Shown here: positions 1 to 6,200 of the stretch, piece by piece
Layout: the number at the start of each line of letters is the position of its first letter
How positions within the stretch are numbered: the stretch's first letter is position 1
Origin: Candidatus Collierbacteria bacterium CG_4_9_14_3_um_filter_43_16
Lineage (GTDB): Bacteria; Patescibacteriota; Microgenomatia; UBA1400; MFAQ01
Reading direction: 5' to 3'
Assembly: GCA_002789895.1 (NCBI GenBank)
Contig: PFUC01000090.1
Coordinates: 1 to 15,449 of the forward strand
Length of the DNA stretch: 15,449 nucleotides
The notes under the pieces: model-generated
The model's input: only the letters and a program-made list of their open reading frames with translations
Database searches by the model: none
Told to the model about the DNA's origin: nothing
Position numbers and translations under genes: made by a program

Positions 1-118
1 GCCCCTTTGATTTAATTCCGAAATACAGGGCTTTTTGCGAAGCGAGACCCGCTCCCGCATCGCCGTGCGGGATAAACTCCGGCGGGGCAAGCGAGCAACC
101 AATCGCCTCTGAATTTGA
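1..118. repeat. GC-rich dispersed-repeat-like element at window edge
   Basis: Base composition shifts abruptly near position 118 from the AT-leaning gene to a GC-rich block. The block contains a perfect 6-bp hairpin (CCCGCA at 54-59, TGCGGG at 66-71, loop 60-65) plus a second GC-rich block at 81-88. Read on the minus strand, the frame of the large surface protein gives an unnatural Arg-rich peptide. The alternative minus frame gives a smoother peptide containing GDWLLACPAGVYPARR and ending at a TAA (13-15). This resembles short dispersed repeats that create recurring hypothetical peptides in such genomes, but only one copy lies in the window, so repetitiveness is inferred. Confidence 0.5.
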
Positions 119-2316
119 AAAAAGTTTAACTTGGTCGCGGTGCCCGTACTCCAACCAACTGCGATGGCGGCCGCACTAACACTATTACTGCCAGTTCGTA
201 GACCAGATGTGATGTTGGTTATATGGTTATTCGTGATATTAATATCATCAACCGGACTTGCTGATGATACAATCACAACGCCTCGTCCGACCACATCGTT
301 TTCGCCATTACCAATATTCGTTATCGTATTGTTCTTAATGTCCAGATTACTATGATCTGAGGCGTAGATACCCATACCACTCGTACTATTGTTAGTGACG
401 GTTAAACCATCTATTACAACGCCGTTGGCATTGATGGTTATTACGGTCCCCGATGCTGCGATGGTCGTGTTCGCCGCACCAGAAGTTGATTTGAGCGTGA
501 TCGATCTGTCTATATTTAGATTCTCATTGTATGTCCCCGCCGCGACATTAACGGTTCCTTCTGTTGATACTTGAGATATACCTTTGGCAATCGTTTTTAC
601 CGCACATGGTTGGTTTGTACCAACAAAAGAGGCAACGGGAGAGTTTGTACCACCATTACAAATAGTATCATCACCATCTGTTCTTACATAAACGGTATCG
701 AACACGTCAAAAGAGGTAAAGTGGTTGGCAGTAAAGGTCAATATTCCAGAATCATAAGAGACTCCTGAAACATCAACACCGGTTGAAGGAACACCGTTAA
801 CCAAAATATTAGGAGTAGTAGAAAACGGCAAGTTATACATATAGATTTTTCCTCCTGTAATTTCCATTGCGCTTGCAGTATCAGAATCAAAAGCAGCGTG
901 ACCATCAGACATCTGCATCTTTGTTCCAAGCTGTTGCAAAACATTAACGGTATCTTGATTGGTAAGATTTAGGCTTGCGGTAAACACCATTTTTCCACTA
1001 CTACCTGTTGGGGATTTTTCAAAATATAAAGCATCGGCTTCATTTGTTGGTGTAGAAGACGGGTTTTCCAAGATTCCAATATTCGTACTTAACCCCTGAT
1101 CTTCCAAACAGTTGGCGATAGAAGTTAAAGTAGGTGCTCCCAAAGGCGGATTTACACAGTCAAAAGACTGAGCATAATTAAACCATCCTTTAGAAGGGCT
1201 GGTACAAACCTGCCATGTATCACCCGTATCTTGAGTTCGGCAAACACTTTGATCTTCTGCGACATTACCAATATTTTGACCATTGACAAAAGAGCTGTCT
1301 TTGTAAGAAACAACATCTTGAGATTCTGCATAGTTGTCTTTTAAAGTAATGGATTCTGAACCGGTGTTATTTAACCAACCGTCACCTCCAGATTTTTCGA
1401 AAGCCAAAATTCCATTAGCAGGAATTATTCCTGACAAGGTTTTAACGTTATTCATATTGTCAACCAAACTCCAATTTGTTAAATCAATTGCCCCAGCAGT
1501 TTTGTTATAAAGTTCCACCCATTCATTGCCGCTTGAGGGATCAAAAAGAAATTCATTGATAATTACTTGCGATGTAGTTTCATCAAAAGGCTCTCCGACA
1601 TAAGTACCAAGTCCGGGATTTGTGATATTGCCGGAAATAACAAAAATCGTAAAATGGTCGAGGCTGGCTACGGAGACTGATGTGTCGGTTTTGGTAAGAG
1701 TATTGTCAACTATTTCTGCTGATCCAATATTTGACATTTCTTCAGCAAATTTTACTTCGACTGCTTTGCCTTTTGATGCTTCCGGAATAGGGAGGGAAAG
1801 ATTGTAGGTAAAAGATCCATCCGCCATGTCCGAAGTTATATCGTATGCTTTATCGGATAATGAGCCTGTTTGTTTAATTTGTTCCGGAGTAAGGGTAATT
1901 TCCTCGATTTTTATGTTGCCTACAGGAGTCGGGAGTTTTGTGAATGTTAATTTAACCCCACTATTTTGAAGAGCAATATACTCTTTATTAATCTCAACTT
2001 TTTCAAAAGTCCAGGGTGAAGGAGTTGGGGTTGGAGTGGGTCCTGGAGTAACTATTGGTTCATTTGTTGGTGTTGGTGTTAATTCTGGAGTAGCAGTTGG
2101 AGTGGGGGTGACATCGGGAGTGATTTCTGGTGTGGGAGTGACTGTTTCAGTAGGAGTAGGCGTTACCTCGGGTGTTGGGATGACATCGGAAATGGTGGCT
2201 GACGAGGTGGAGTCTTCTGCGTAGACCGGTATGACCGATAGAGGATAAATTGTTTGAAGGAGGAGACTAAACGAAAGAATAACAGAAAGTAGCTTCCTAT
2301 GAATCTTTTTATTCAT
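1..2316 (-). CDS. Secreted lamin-tail / beta-helix surface protein (3' end beyond window)
   Basis: An open frame of 772 codons without a stop runs from the ATG at 2316 to the left edge. The N-terminus is a basic start plus hydrophobic stretch ending in PVYA-ED, a good signal peptide of about 33 residues. A low-complexity Thr/Pro linker follows (about residues 40-100, nt 2014-2196). Near residue 249 begins a lamin-tail domain (QVIINEFLFDP, then NEWVELYN). A middle region contains scattered cysteines. From about residue 560 the YVRTDGDD and AAGTYNENLNI motifs and repeated short beta-strand patterns (ITNNHITNI) indicate a right-handed beta-helix of the DUF1565/NosD kind. After about residue 733 the translation turns Arg-rich, because the frame enters a GC-rich repeat. 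The native C-terminus is therefore uncertain. A cell-surface adhesive or structural role is inferred; no catalytic residues are evident. No Shine-Dalgarno is visible. Confidence 0.85.
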   Translation of the reverse strand, partial: MNKKIHRKLLSVILSFSLLLQTIYPLSVIPVYAEDSTSSATISDVIPTPEVTPTPTETVTPTPEITPDVTPTPTATPELTPTPTNEPIVTPGPTPTPTPSPWTFEKVEINKEYIALQNSGVKLTFTKLPTPVGNIKIEEITLTPEQIKQTGSLSDKAYDITSDMADGSFTYNLSLPIPEASKGKAVEVKFAEEMSNIGSAEIVDNTLTKTDTSVSVASLDHFTIFVISGNITNPGLGTYVGEPFDETTSQVIINEFLFDPSSGNEWVELYNKTAGAIDLTNWSLVDNMNNVKTLSGIIPANGILAFEKSGGDGWLNNTGSESITLKDNYAESQDVVSYKDSSFVNGQNIGNVAEDQSVCRTQDTGDTWQVCTSPSKGWFNYAQSFDCVNPPLGAPTLTSIANCLEDQGLSTNIGILENPSSTPTNEADALYFEKSPTGSSGKMVFTASLNLTNQDTVNVLQQLGTKMQMSDGHAAFDSDTASAMEITGGKIYMYNLPFSTTPNILVNGVPSTGVDVSGVSYDSGILTFTANHFTSFDVFDTVYVRTDGDDTICNGGTNSPVASFVGTNQPCAVKTIAKGISQVSTEGTVNVAAGTYNENLNIDRSITLKSTSGAANTTIAASGTVITINANGVVIDGLTVTNNSTSGMGIYASDHSNLDIKNNTITNIGNGENDVVGRGVVIVSSASPVDDINITNNHITNITSGLRTGSNSVSAAAIAVGWSTGTATKLNFFQIQRRLVARLPRRSLSRTAMRERVSLRKKPCISELNQRG

Positions 2317-2338
2317 TAATATCGAGATGATCTCACTA

Positions 2339-2386
2339 ATAACAAGTTATGTCAATATATGTAACATTAATTGTTACATTAATGAC
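2339..2386. promoter_or_regulatory. Tandem AT-rich inverted repeats between two minus-strand genes
   Basis: Two hairpins sit side by side in the 86-base gap between tsaB and the large surface protein gene. The first is ATAAC-AA-GTTAT (2339-2350). The second, 2351-2386, has arms 2351-2366 and 2372-2386 that pair almost completely around a TTAAT loop, with TGTAACA/TGTTACA perfect at the core. No long T-run follows on the minus strand, so a classical terminator is not clear. The gap could end the tsaB operon, hold an operator for the surface protein gene, or stabilise a 3' end. Confidence 0.5.
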
Positions 2387-2402
2387 CCAATCTATTTTGA
2401 TT

Positions 2403-2729
2403 TTATACCTTTTTTGGATAAGTGATGCTGAGAGGTGCGGAGTAGACTGGTTCGACGGGATTTTTTTGACCGTTGACCGGAATGGCCAACGCAAAACCAA
2501 GGGCATTGGCGATGGTGACGCCGATACGGGTGCCTGTGAAAGAACCTGGACCACAATTGACCTCAACCTCGGTGATATCTTCCTGCTTGAGATTTTCTTT
2601 TCCCAAACAGGAAAGGAGAAAACTAAAAACGTCTTGATTGCGAGGAGAGTCGACGCGATTCACAAATTCTTTGTCGCCCAGACGGACGATGACGCGGGTA
2701 TTGTCGGTGGAGTCTAGATAAAGTTTCAT
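2403..2729 (-). CDS. tsaB: Short TsaB, t6A tRNA modification scaffold protein
   Basis: TsaB (YeaZ) partners TsaD and TsaE in transferring threonylcarbamoyl to A37 of ANN-decoding tRNAs in the cytoplasm. The protein has the family opening MKLYLDST and the hallmark GPGSFTGTRIG at residues 60-70, followed by the helix VTIANALGFAL. It is only 108 residues, against roughly 220-240 for typical TsaB, so it keeps the N-terminal lobe and lacks nearly all of the second ASKHA-type lobe. The ATG at 2729 is the natural start and there is no obvious Shine-Dalgarno. It is the last gene of a minus-strand run that also holds tsaE, which supports the call. Short TsaB forms are, as I recall, common in Candidate Phyla Radiation genomes; here the stop is clean and nothing suggests a frameshift. 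Confidence 0.85.
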   Translation of the reverse strand: MKLYLDSTDNTRVIVRLGDKEFVNRVDSPRNQDVFSFLLSCLGKENLKQEDITEVEVNCGPGSFTGTRIGVTIANALGFALAIPVNGQKNPVEPVYSAPLSITYPKKV

Positions 2730-2747
2730 TAAGTTCGGATGAAGCTA

Positions 2748-3131
2748 TTAGAAATCAATGTTGGGATATGCACTAATCACTTTTTCCAATAAGTCGGGGT
2801 AGTCGAGCATTCTGAGAGCCTCAACAAATAACCTTTGGTCAGACATCTGGCCGTGGTGATGGGTGGCTTCAGGATTTAGGTCGGTGCGGAGGACCCCGTA
2901 GAGGTTTATTATTCCTCTTGGACCACCTTCGATCTTACTCAGATCTATACCCGCCGGTCCGGCAGTGTATTTTGCTTGACTGGTAAATACTTCAGACGTC
3001 ACATCAGTCTGAGCTGCACGCTCTAGGGCACTCCGATAATCATCATTATTGATAATTCCTCCCAACTCTAGATAGCGCGAATAACTAATATTGTGACGGG
3101 AACCAGTTTCTACTTCAGGTAGTAATGACAT
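2748..3131 (-). CDS. Small hypothetical protein in the tsaE-tsaB run
   Basis: I do not recognise this 127-residue protein. It is soluble-looking, with no signal peptide or membrane segment. Visible features are an acidic, alanine-rich helical N-terminal half, a Gly-rich central segment (GGPRGIINLYGVLRTDL), a HHHG patch near residue 91 and a helical C-terminus ending YPNIDF. The start is among the better supported in the window: ATG at 3131 is preceded by GAGGT (plus-strand 3138-3142) at about 6 nt, and a TATAAT lies just beyond. It sits 18 bases upstream of tsaB, so co-transcription is likely, but no functional link to t6A synthesis can be shown. That it is a real gene rests on the start signal, the tight spacing and the absence of a better frame on either strand. 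Confidence 0.6.
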   Translation of the reverse strand: MSLLPEVETGSRHNISYSRYLELGGIINNDDYRSALERAAQTDVTSEVFTSQAKYTAGPAGIDLSKIEGGPRGIINLYGVLRTDLNPEATHHHGQMSDQRLFVEALRMLDYPDLLEKVISAYPNIDF

Positions 3132-3137
3132 ATTTGT

Positions 3138-3148
3138 ACCTCATTATA
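3138..3148 (-). promoter_or_regulatory. Shine-Dalgarno and TATAAT upstream of the 127-aa gene
   Basis: On the minus strand a perfect TATAAT (plus-strand 3143-3148) is followed directly by GAGGT (3138-3142), then by the ATG about 6 bases on. The GAGGT is one of the few convincing ribosome binding sites in the window. If the TATAAT is an active -10 box, transcription would start within or just after the Shine-Dalgarno, so the two readings compete. No good -35 box lies at the right distance. Confidence 0.4.
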
Positions 3149-3228
3149 TACTCGGGTATTGTCTAAAAAAGGCCGATATCAATTTCTCTTTCGTAAACGA
3201 CTTTGGAGTCGGGACTGAGTTTCATTTC

Positions 3229-4022
3229 CTAATCTGGTATTTTGGAGTATTTGCTTATAATTTGTTTAGCAGATCTATCTATAGCAATGATTTTATTGTT
3301 CTTATATCTCTCTTCTATATATTTCTGCAGTTCAGAAACCGACATTCTTATATCCTGGCCGGACTTGGGGTCTATAAATACGATTTCTAATTCTTTACAG
3401 GTAACTTGTTCCAAATTAATAGATACAGCAATGTCTTCAAGTGATTTTAGAAAGTAGTGTTCAAGTGCAAAACTCATTAGATCCTCATATACTAACTCGT
3501 CGATCTTTAATATATCAGCCACAGCCTTTCTATAATTCCAGGCATCAATCTCTGATTCCATGTCAGCGCGCTGCACCTCGAGTAAGGCTATTATCCGATC
3601 CTCATCTGACTGGGCTTCTTTAAAAGCAATATATGAACTTTTTCCTTTTTCAGTATTTGTTTTATCTTCAGGACTCAATATGTGTCCGCATTCGTGAGCG
3701 AACGCGACTTTACCGAAAAGGCCGTATCTTTCAATGTTTTAGGGATCCAAATAATATCTTTACTTTTAGAAAATTCACCTCCTCCAAATGAATAGATTAT
3801 TTTTGTTTCTTTTGGCAGGGCGTCGTTAAGCACAAGGTTTTCACTGGTTATCACCTTTAAAAGGCTCTCATCACCTGAGGCTGAAATATACAAAGGATGG
3901 TCGTCTATGTTGGGGTGGGCTTCAATGTAAGTTGTTATCAAATCCAAGACGGCGTCTGGTTCGGGAGAAGCTTTCTGATTTTCTTTTAATTGAAGTGATA
4001 ATTCTGACAGATCTGTAGGCAT
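3229..4022 (-). pseudogene. HECGH zinc metallopeptidase, ImmA/IrrE-like, split by a frameshift
   Basis: Two minus-strand frames, 4022-3675 (115 aa) and 3678-3229 (149 aa from a TTG), belong to one gene. The downstream frame reads upstream of its TTG through GLFGKVAFAHECGHILS, giving a textbook HExxH zinc site, but is closed just before it by a TAA. The upstream frame reads IIWIPK and then goes off. Adding one A to the four-A run (plus-strand 3737-3740) joins them as IPKNIERYGLFGK, giving a 264-residue protein with H110, E111 and H114. About 45 residues on, ESEIDAW could supply the third ligand, as in ImmA/IrrE-like peptidases. The gene abuts tsaE: its ATG immediately follows the tsaE stop. 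As written, neither half has both the N-terminus and the active site. It may be a true mutation, an assembly error in a homopolymer, or transcriptional slippage. The metallopeptidase assignment is firm; the subfamily is tentative. Confidence 0.75.
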
Positions 4023-4460
4023 TTATTTATTTTTTATGATTTTTATTTCACGTTCGTTTTCGGAGGTGGCGTGAAAAAATACATCGACACGTTTTTGAGG
4101 AAGGATGTCGACAAACTTATCCGGCCACTCAATGATTAAGAGGTTGGTAGGATCAGTCCAGATTTCTTCGACATCGAAGGCCTTTATCTCCTGGACCGAG
4201 TTGAGGCGATATAAATCAAGATGATACAGGGTTTTGATGACCGGATGACTGGTGATGGGATATTCCCTCATGATAATAAAGGTGGGCGAGACTAAACGTG
4301 GAATCTTGAAAAAAGAAGCAAAGCCTTGAGTAAAAGTGGTTTTCCCTGCAGCAAGATCGCCATACAAACAAATGGTCGCACCCTTATCCAATCCGGAGGC
4401 TAGGTGGGCAGCTATTTCTTGGGTTTCCTCGGTGGATGAACTAACAAAAAGCTGTTCCAT
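4023..4460 (-). CDS. tsaE: TsaE, ATPase of the t6A tRNA modification system
   Basis: TsaE is the P-loop ATPase that drives turnover of the TsaB-TsaD complex in t6A synthesis. At 145 residues it has normal family length. Motifs seen: Walker A GDLAAGKTT (residues 34-42), the conserved LVSPTFIIMREY segment (56-67), HLDLYRL (80-86) and the Walker B region LLIIEWPDK (107-115). The Glu-Trp step matches the usual IEW signature. The ATG at 4460 lies inside the end of the upstream VanZ-like gene, an overlap of 49 bases, and the stop directly abuts the metallopeptidase start. Tight packing implies one transcript carrying tsaE and, further down, tsaB. No Shine-Dalgarno is evident, so translation may depend on coupling to the upstream gene. 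Confidence 0.93.
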   Translation of the reverse strand: MEQLFVSSSTEETQEIAAHLASGLDKGATICLYGDLAAGKTTFTQGFASFFKIPRLVSPTFIIMREYPITSHPVIKTLYHLDLYRLNSVQEIKAFDVEEIWTDPTNLLIIEWPDKFVDILPQKRVDVFFHATSENEREIKIIKNK

Positions 4461-4801
4461 GTTGGGAGTTTGATAATAGAAATAGAAGCTAAGACCAAAC
4501 CAAGAGAGTCGATGCCGATATCACGAAGTCTGCCCGTGCGGTTTGGGATAAACAGCTGGTGGATCTCGTCGGAAAAGGAAAAAATGAGTGAATATAAAAA
4601 AGCTTTGGCAGGGCTTTTCTCTCCCACAGCCCGAAACATAAAGAACATGAGGACGGTATATTCAAAAACATGGGCGAGTTTCTTGGAGAGAAAATCTTCG
4701 GTGACCGTACCGTTCATCGGTAAATCCGACTTGGAGGACATCAGAAAAATGAGGAGCATCCAAAAGACGACCGGTAAATATCTAAGAATAAACTTCTTCA
4801 T
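4412..4801 (-). CDS. VanZ-like integral membrane protein
   Basis: A 129-residue membrane protein of the VanZ family, whose founding member modestly raises teicoplanin resistance; most family members have no known role. The hydrophobic N-terminus (residues 5-21, ending MSSKSDLP), the KKLAHVFEY motif (40-48), a central membrane segment and DEIHQLFIPNRTGR (78-91) followed by DIGIDSLG match the family pattern, with about three to four membrane spans. I chose the ATG at 4801 (MKKFILRYLP). An earlier in-frame start at 4873 would add 24 non-membrane residues and overlap the preceding gene. The 3' end overlaps tsaE by 49 bases in another frame. It follows the lamin-tail protein gene by 10 bases, so an operon is likely. 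Substrate and function are unknown. Confidence 0.85.
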   Translation of the reverse strand: MKKFILRYLPVVFWMLLIFLMSSKSDLPMNGTVTEDFLSKKLAHVFEYTVLMFFMFRAVGEKSPAKAFLYSLIFSFSDEIHQLFIPNRTGRLRDIGIDSLGLVLASISIIKLPTWNSFLLVHPPRKPKK

Positions 4802-4811
4802 AGTAGGTATT

Positions 4812-5975
4812 CTAGTCGTTCCGGTGTCTAAAATACAGGACACCTCCGGCAAGTGAGGATATGATAACGCCAAAGATGAAAGTGTATTTTGTGGCAGAGT
4901 TATTGGTTATTGGTTCAGGGTTCAGAGTTGTTGGTTCGGGAGAGGGATTTATGACGGAAGAGGAAGTGGAGACACCGAGGATAGATGAGGGGGAAGAAGT
5001 TGGGGAGTTGTTGGTTGTCGGTTGTTGGTTCGAGGGAGATGGTTTGGGAGGTAATGTGGAAGTGGGTTTGGTTGGAGTGGGGGTCTTGGTTGGTGAAGTG
5101 GTTGGAGTTTGAGTGGAGGATGCAGTGGGGCCAGATGTCGGGATCAGGCTAAGTATCGGGCTGATCTCGTAGTCTTCACCCGGAGAAAAATGGTGTTGGT
5201 CGGACCAGTCCGAGTAACCTGCCTTGGTTAGTTTGGTAGTGTGCGGTCCAAGTTCACAAGAGACCTGTTTGTCGTTGTCGCAAAAACAGCCTTGGCAAAA
5301 CTCCAGAGTTTCCCCGTCTTCGTGATGAGTATACAAATTATCAATATAGATTTTTACTCCGGTAAGTGGTTGATTATTTCCGTCTTTCGCCGGATTGATC
5401 TTATAAATAGAGTTAGCCGGTGTCGGTGATGGCGTTTGAGTCGGGGTGGTTGACTCGGTAACCGTGGGAGACGCTGTCGGATCGGGAGATAAAGTAGGAG
5501 TTGGTGTGGAAGTTGGGCAATAATCGGTAATTATTTCACCGTTCGTCGTCCCTTTGGTGTTGGCCAATAAACGATCGTAGATGTTTCCCCCGTCGGGGAT
5601 CCTGGCTATGGATCCGTCCGTTCCCGGGAGACAAACTTCGCCTTCGTAACCATAACGGATAGTGTTGATCGGGTTTCCCAGGTTGTCCTTTAAATAGATC
5701 GTGTCCCGGTCGTTATTTAATCTTTGATACTTGAAAAAGACGTAATAGATACCCGACCCGAGAGTAGTTCCCGATGGAATGGTAAAAAAATCACCGGCTT
5801 CGTCCGCGACTATCCAGTCCGAGATATCAACGACCTCGGAAGAGTACAGCTCGATCCAGTCGGATCTATTCGGAGGGTTAACGGAAAACTCATTGATAAC
5901 TACCTGGGCAAAAATTGTAGGGGGAAAGGCTAGATATAGCAAAAAAAGAAACAACACGGGTAGGATCTGTTTCAC
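4812..5975 (-). CDS. Membrane-anchored lamin-tail-domain surface protein
   Basis: A 387-residue exported protein. Order of parts: signal peptide (residues 1-22, hydrophobic then TIFA-Q), a lamin-tail domain (VVINEFSVNPP, DWIELYS, then beta-strands to about residue 107), a Thr/Pro linker, a Cys-rich middle module (FCQGCFCDNDKQVSCELGPH) followed by a PEGA-like beta region, a long Pro/Thr/Ser linker, and a C-terminal membrane helix (TFIFGVIISSLAGGVLYF) with the charged tail RHRND. It would sit outside the membrane, tethered at its C-terminus. Start: GTG at 5975, because the signal peptide begins exactly there. The frame stays open upstream to 6419, but that part gives non-protein-like sequence and covers the RNA locus. 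It heads the operon into VanZ and tsaE. The four closely spaced cysteines may form disulfides or bind metal. Confidence 0.85.
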   Translation of the reverse strand: MKQILPVLFLFLLYLAFPPTIFAQVVINEFSVNPPNRSDWIELYSSEVVDISDWIVADEAGDFFTIPSGTTLGSGIYYVFFKYQRLNNDRDTIYLKDNLGNPINTIRYGYEGEVCLPGTDGSIARIPDGGNIYDRLLANTKGTTNGEIITDYCPTSTPTPTLSPDPTASPTVTESTTPTQTPSPTPANSIYKINPAKDGNNQPLTGVKIYIDNLYTHHEDGETLEFCQGCFCDNDKQVSCELGPHTTKLTKAGYSDWSDQHHFSPGEDYEISPILSLIPTSGPTASSTQTPTTSPTKTPTPTKPTSTLPPKPSPSNQQPTTNNSPTSSPSSILGVSTSSSVINPSPEPTTLNPEPITNNSATKYTFIFGVIISSLAGGVLYFRHRND

Positions 5976-6013
5976 TTTATACCAACTATAACAGAATGGA
6001 GGGGTATATAAAG

Positions 6014-6040
6014 AAAAAGAACTCCTTGCGGAGCCTTTTT
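6014..6040 (-). terminator. Rho-independent terminator or attenuator hairpin
   Basis: On the minus strand AAAAAG-G-CTCC, loop GCAA, GGAG-TT-CTTTTT forms a stem topped by a GNRA-type loop and followed by TTCTTTTTC. The G opposite TT can wobble-pair on the minus strand, while on the plus strand the same position is an A-C mismatch, so minus is the better direction. It lies about 50-75 nt after a strong minus-strand promoter and 39 bases before the GTG of the lamin-tail gene. It would therefore end a short RNA or act as an attenuator. It could also stop readthrough from the ftsE-ftsX-M23 operon. Confidence 0.6.
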
Positions 6041-6091
6041 CCGATTTACTATTGCTAGTATCTCTGATCGAAAACTTGCGTTCTCGACTGT
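6014..6091 (-). ncRNA. Candidate short RNA or leader with three GCAA-capped hairpins
   Basis: From the predicted start near 6091 the minus-strand transcript would fold into three successive hairpins, each with a GCAA loop: 6086-6069 (7 bp core, extendable to 9), 6060-6047 (TACTA/TAGTA) and the terminator 6040-6014. In the first and third hairpins, pairs that are G-U on this strand are A-C on the other, so the RNA is more likely made from the minus strand. It may be a free small RNA of about 80 nt or the regulated 5' leader of the lamin-tail/VanZ/tsaE operon. I recognise no known family. Confidence 0.45.
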
Positions 6092-6096
6092 TTATA

Positions 6097-6125
6097 GTTA
6101 TATTCCCTTGCAGGGTACATGTCAA
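6097..6125 (-). promoter_or_regulatory. Sigma-70-type promoter, minus strand
   Basis: A perfect TTGACA (plus-strand 6120-6125) and TATAAC (6097-6102) are separated by exactly 17 bases, predicting a start near 6091. It drives the short hairpin region and, on readthrough, the lamin-tail surface protein operon. It is the closest match to consensus on the minus strand in this window. Confidence 0.75.
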
Positions 6126-6166
6126 GTGGCAGTCTTTTCCAATACAAGATGAGCCCCAAATGAGGT

Positions 6167-6194
6167 TTGACAGGGAACAAATCCGGCTTATAAT
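6167..6194 (+). promoter_or_regulatory. Sigma-70-type promoter, plus strand
   Basis: A perfect TTGACA (6167-6172) and a perfect TATAAT (6189-6194) are 16 bases apart, predicting a start at about 6201. No plus-strand protein gene follows. A structured region and a strong terminator do, so this promoter most likely serves a noncoding RNA. It is back to back with the minus-strand promoter 42 bases away. Confidence 0.75.
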
Positions 6195-6200
6195 ACCGGT

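Noticed and set aside
2036..2224. Gly/Val-rich plus-strand frame
   Set aside because: It is the complement of the Thr/Pro linker of the large surface protein; the low complexity explains the open frame.
2349..2717. Plus-strand frame of 122 aa
   Set aside because: It lies antisense to tsaB, which carries a family motif, and has no recognisable features of its own.
3675..3750. Programmed -1 frameshift in the metallopeptidase
   Set aside because: No standard slippery heptamer is in the right phase; loss of one A from the homopolymer is simpler. Slippage on the A-run remains possible and is noted in the finding.
4861..5112. Plus-strand Gly/Val/Glu-rich frame
   Set aside because: It is the complement of the Pro/Thr/Ser linker in the second lamin-tail protein.
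6146..6200. Resemblance to the 3' end of RNase P RNA (GACAG and CCGGCTTAT)
   Set aside because: The match has extra bases in the conserved core, and the partner element GAGGAAAGTC is missing upstream. The segment is better explained as a promoter.
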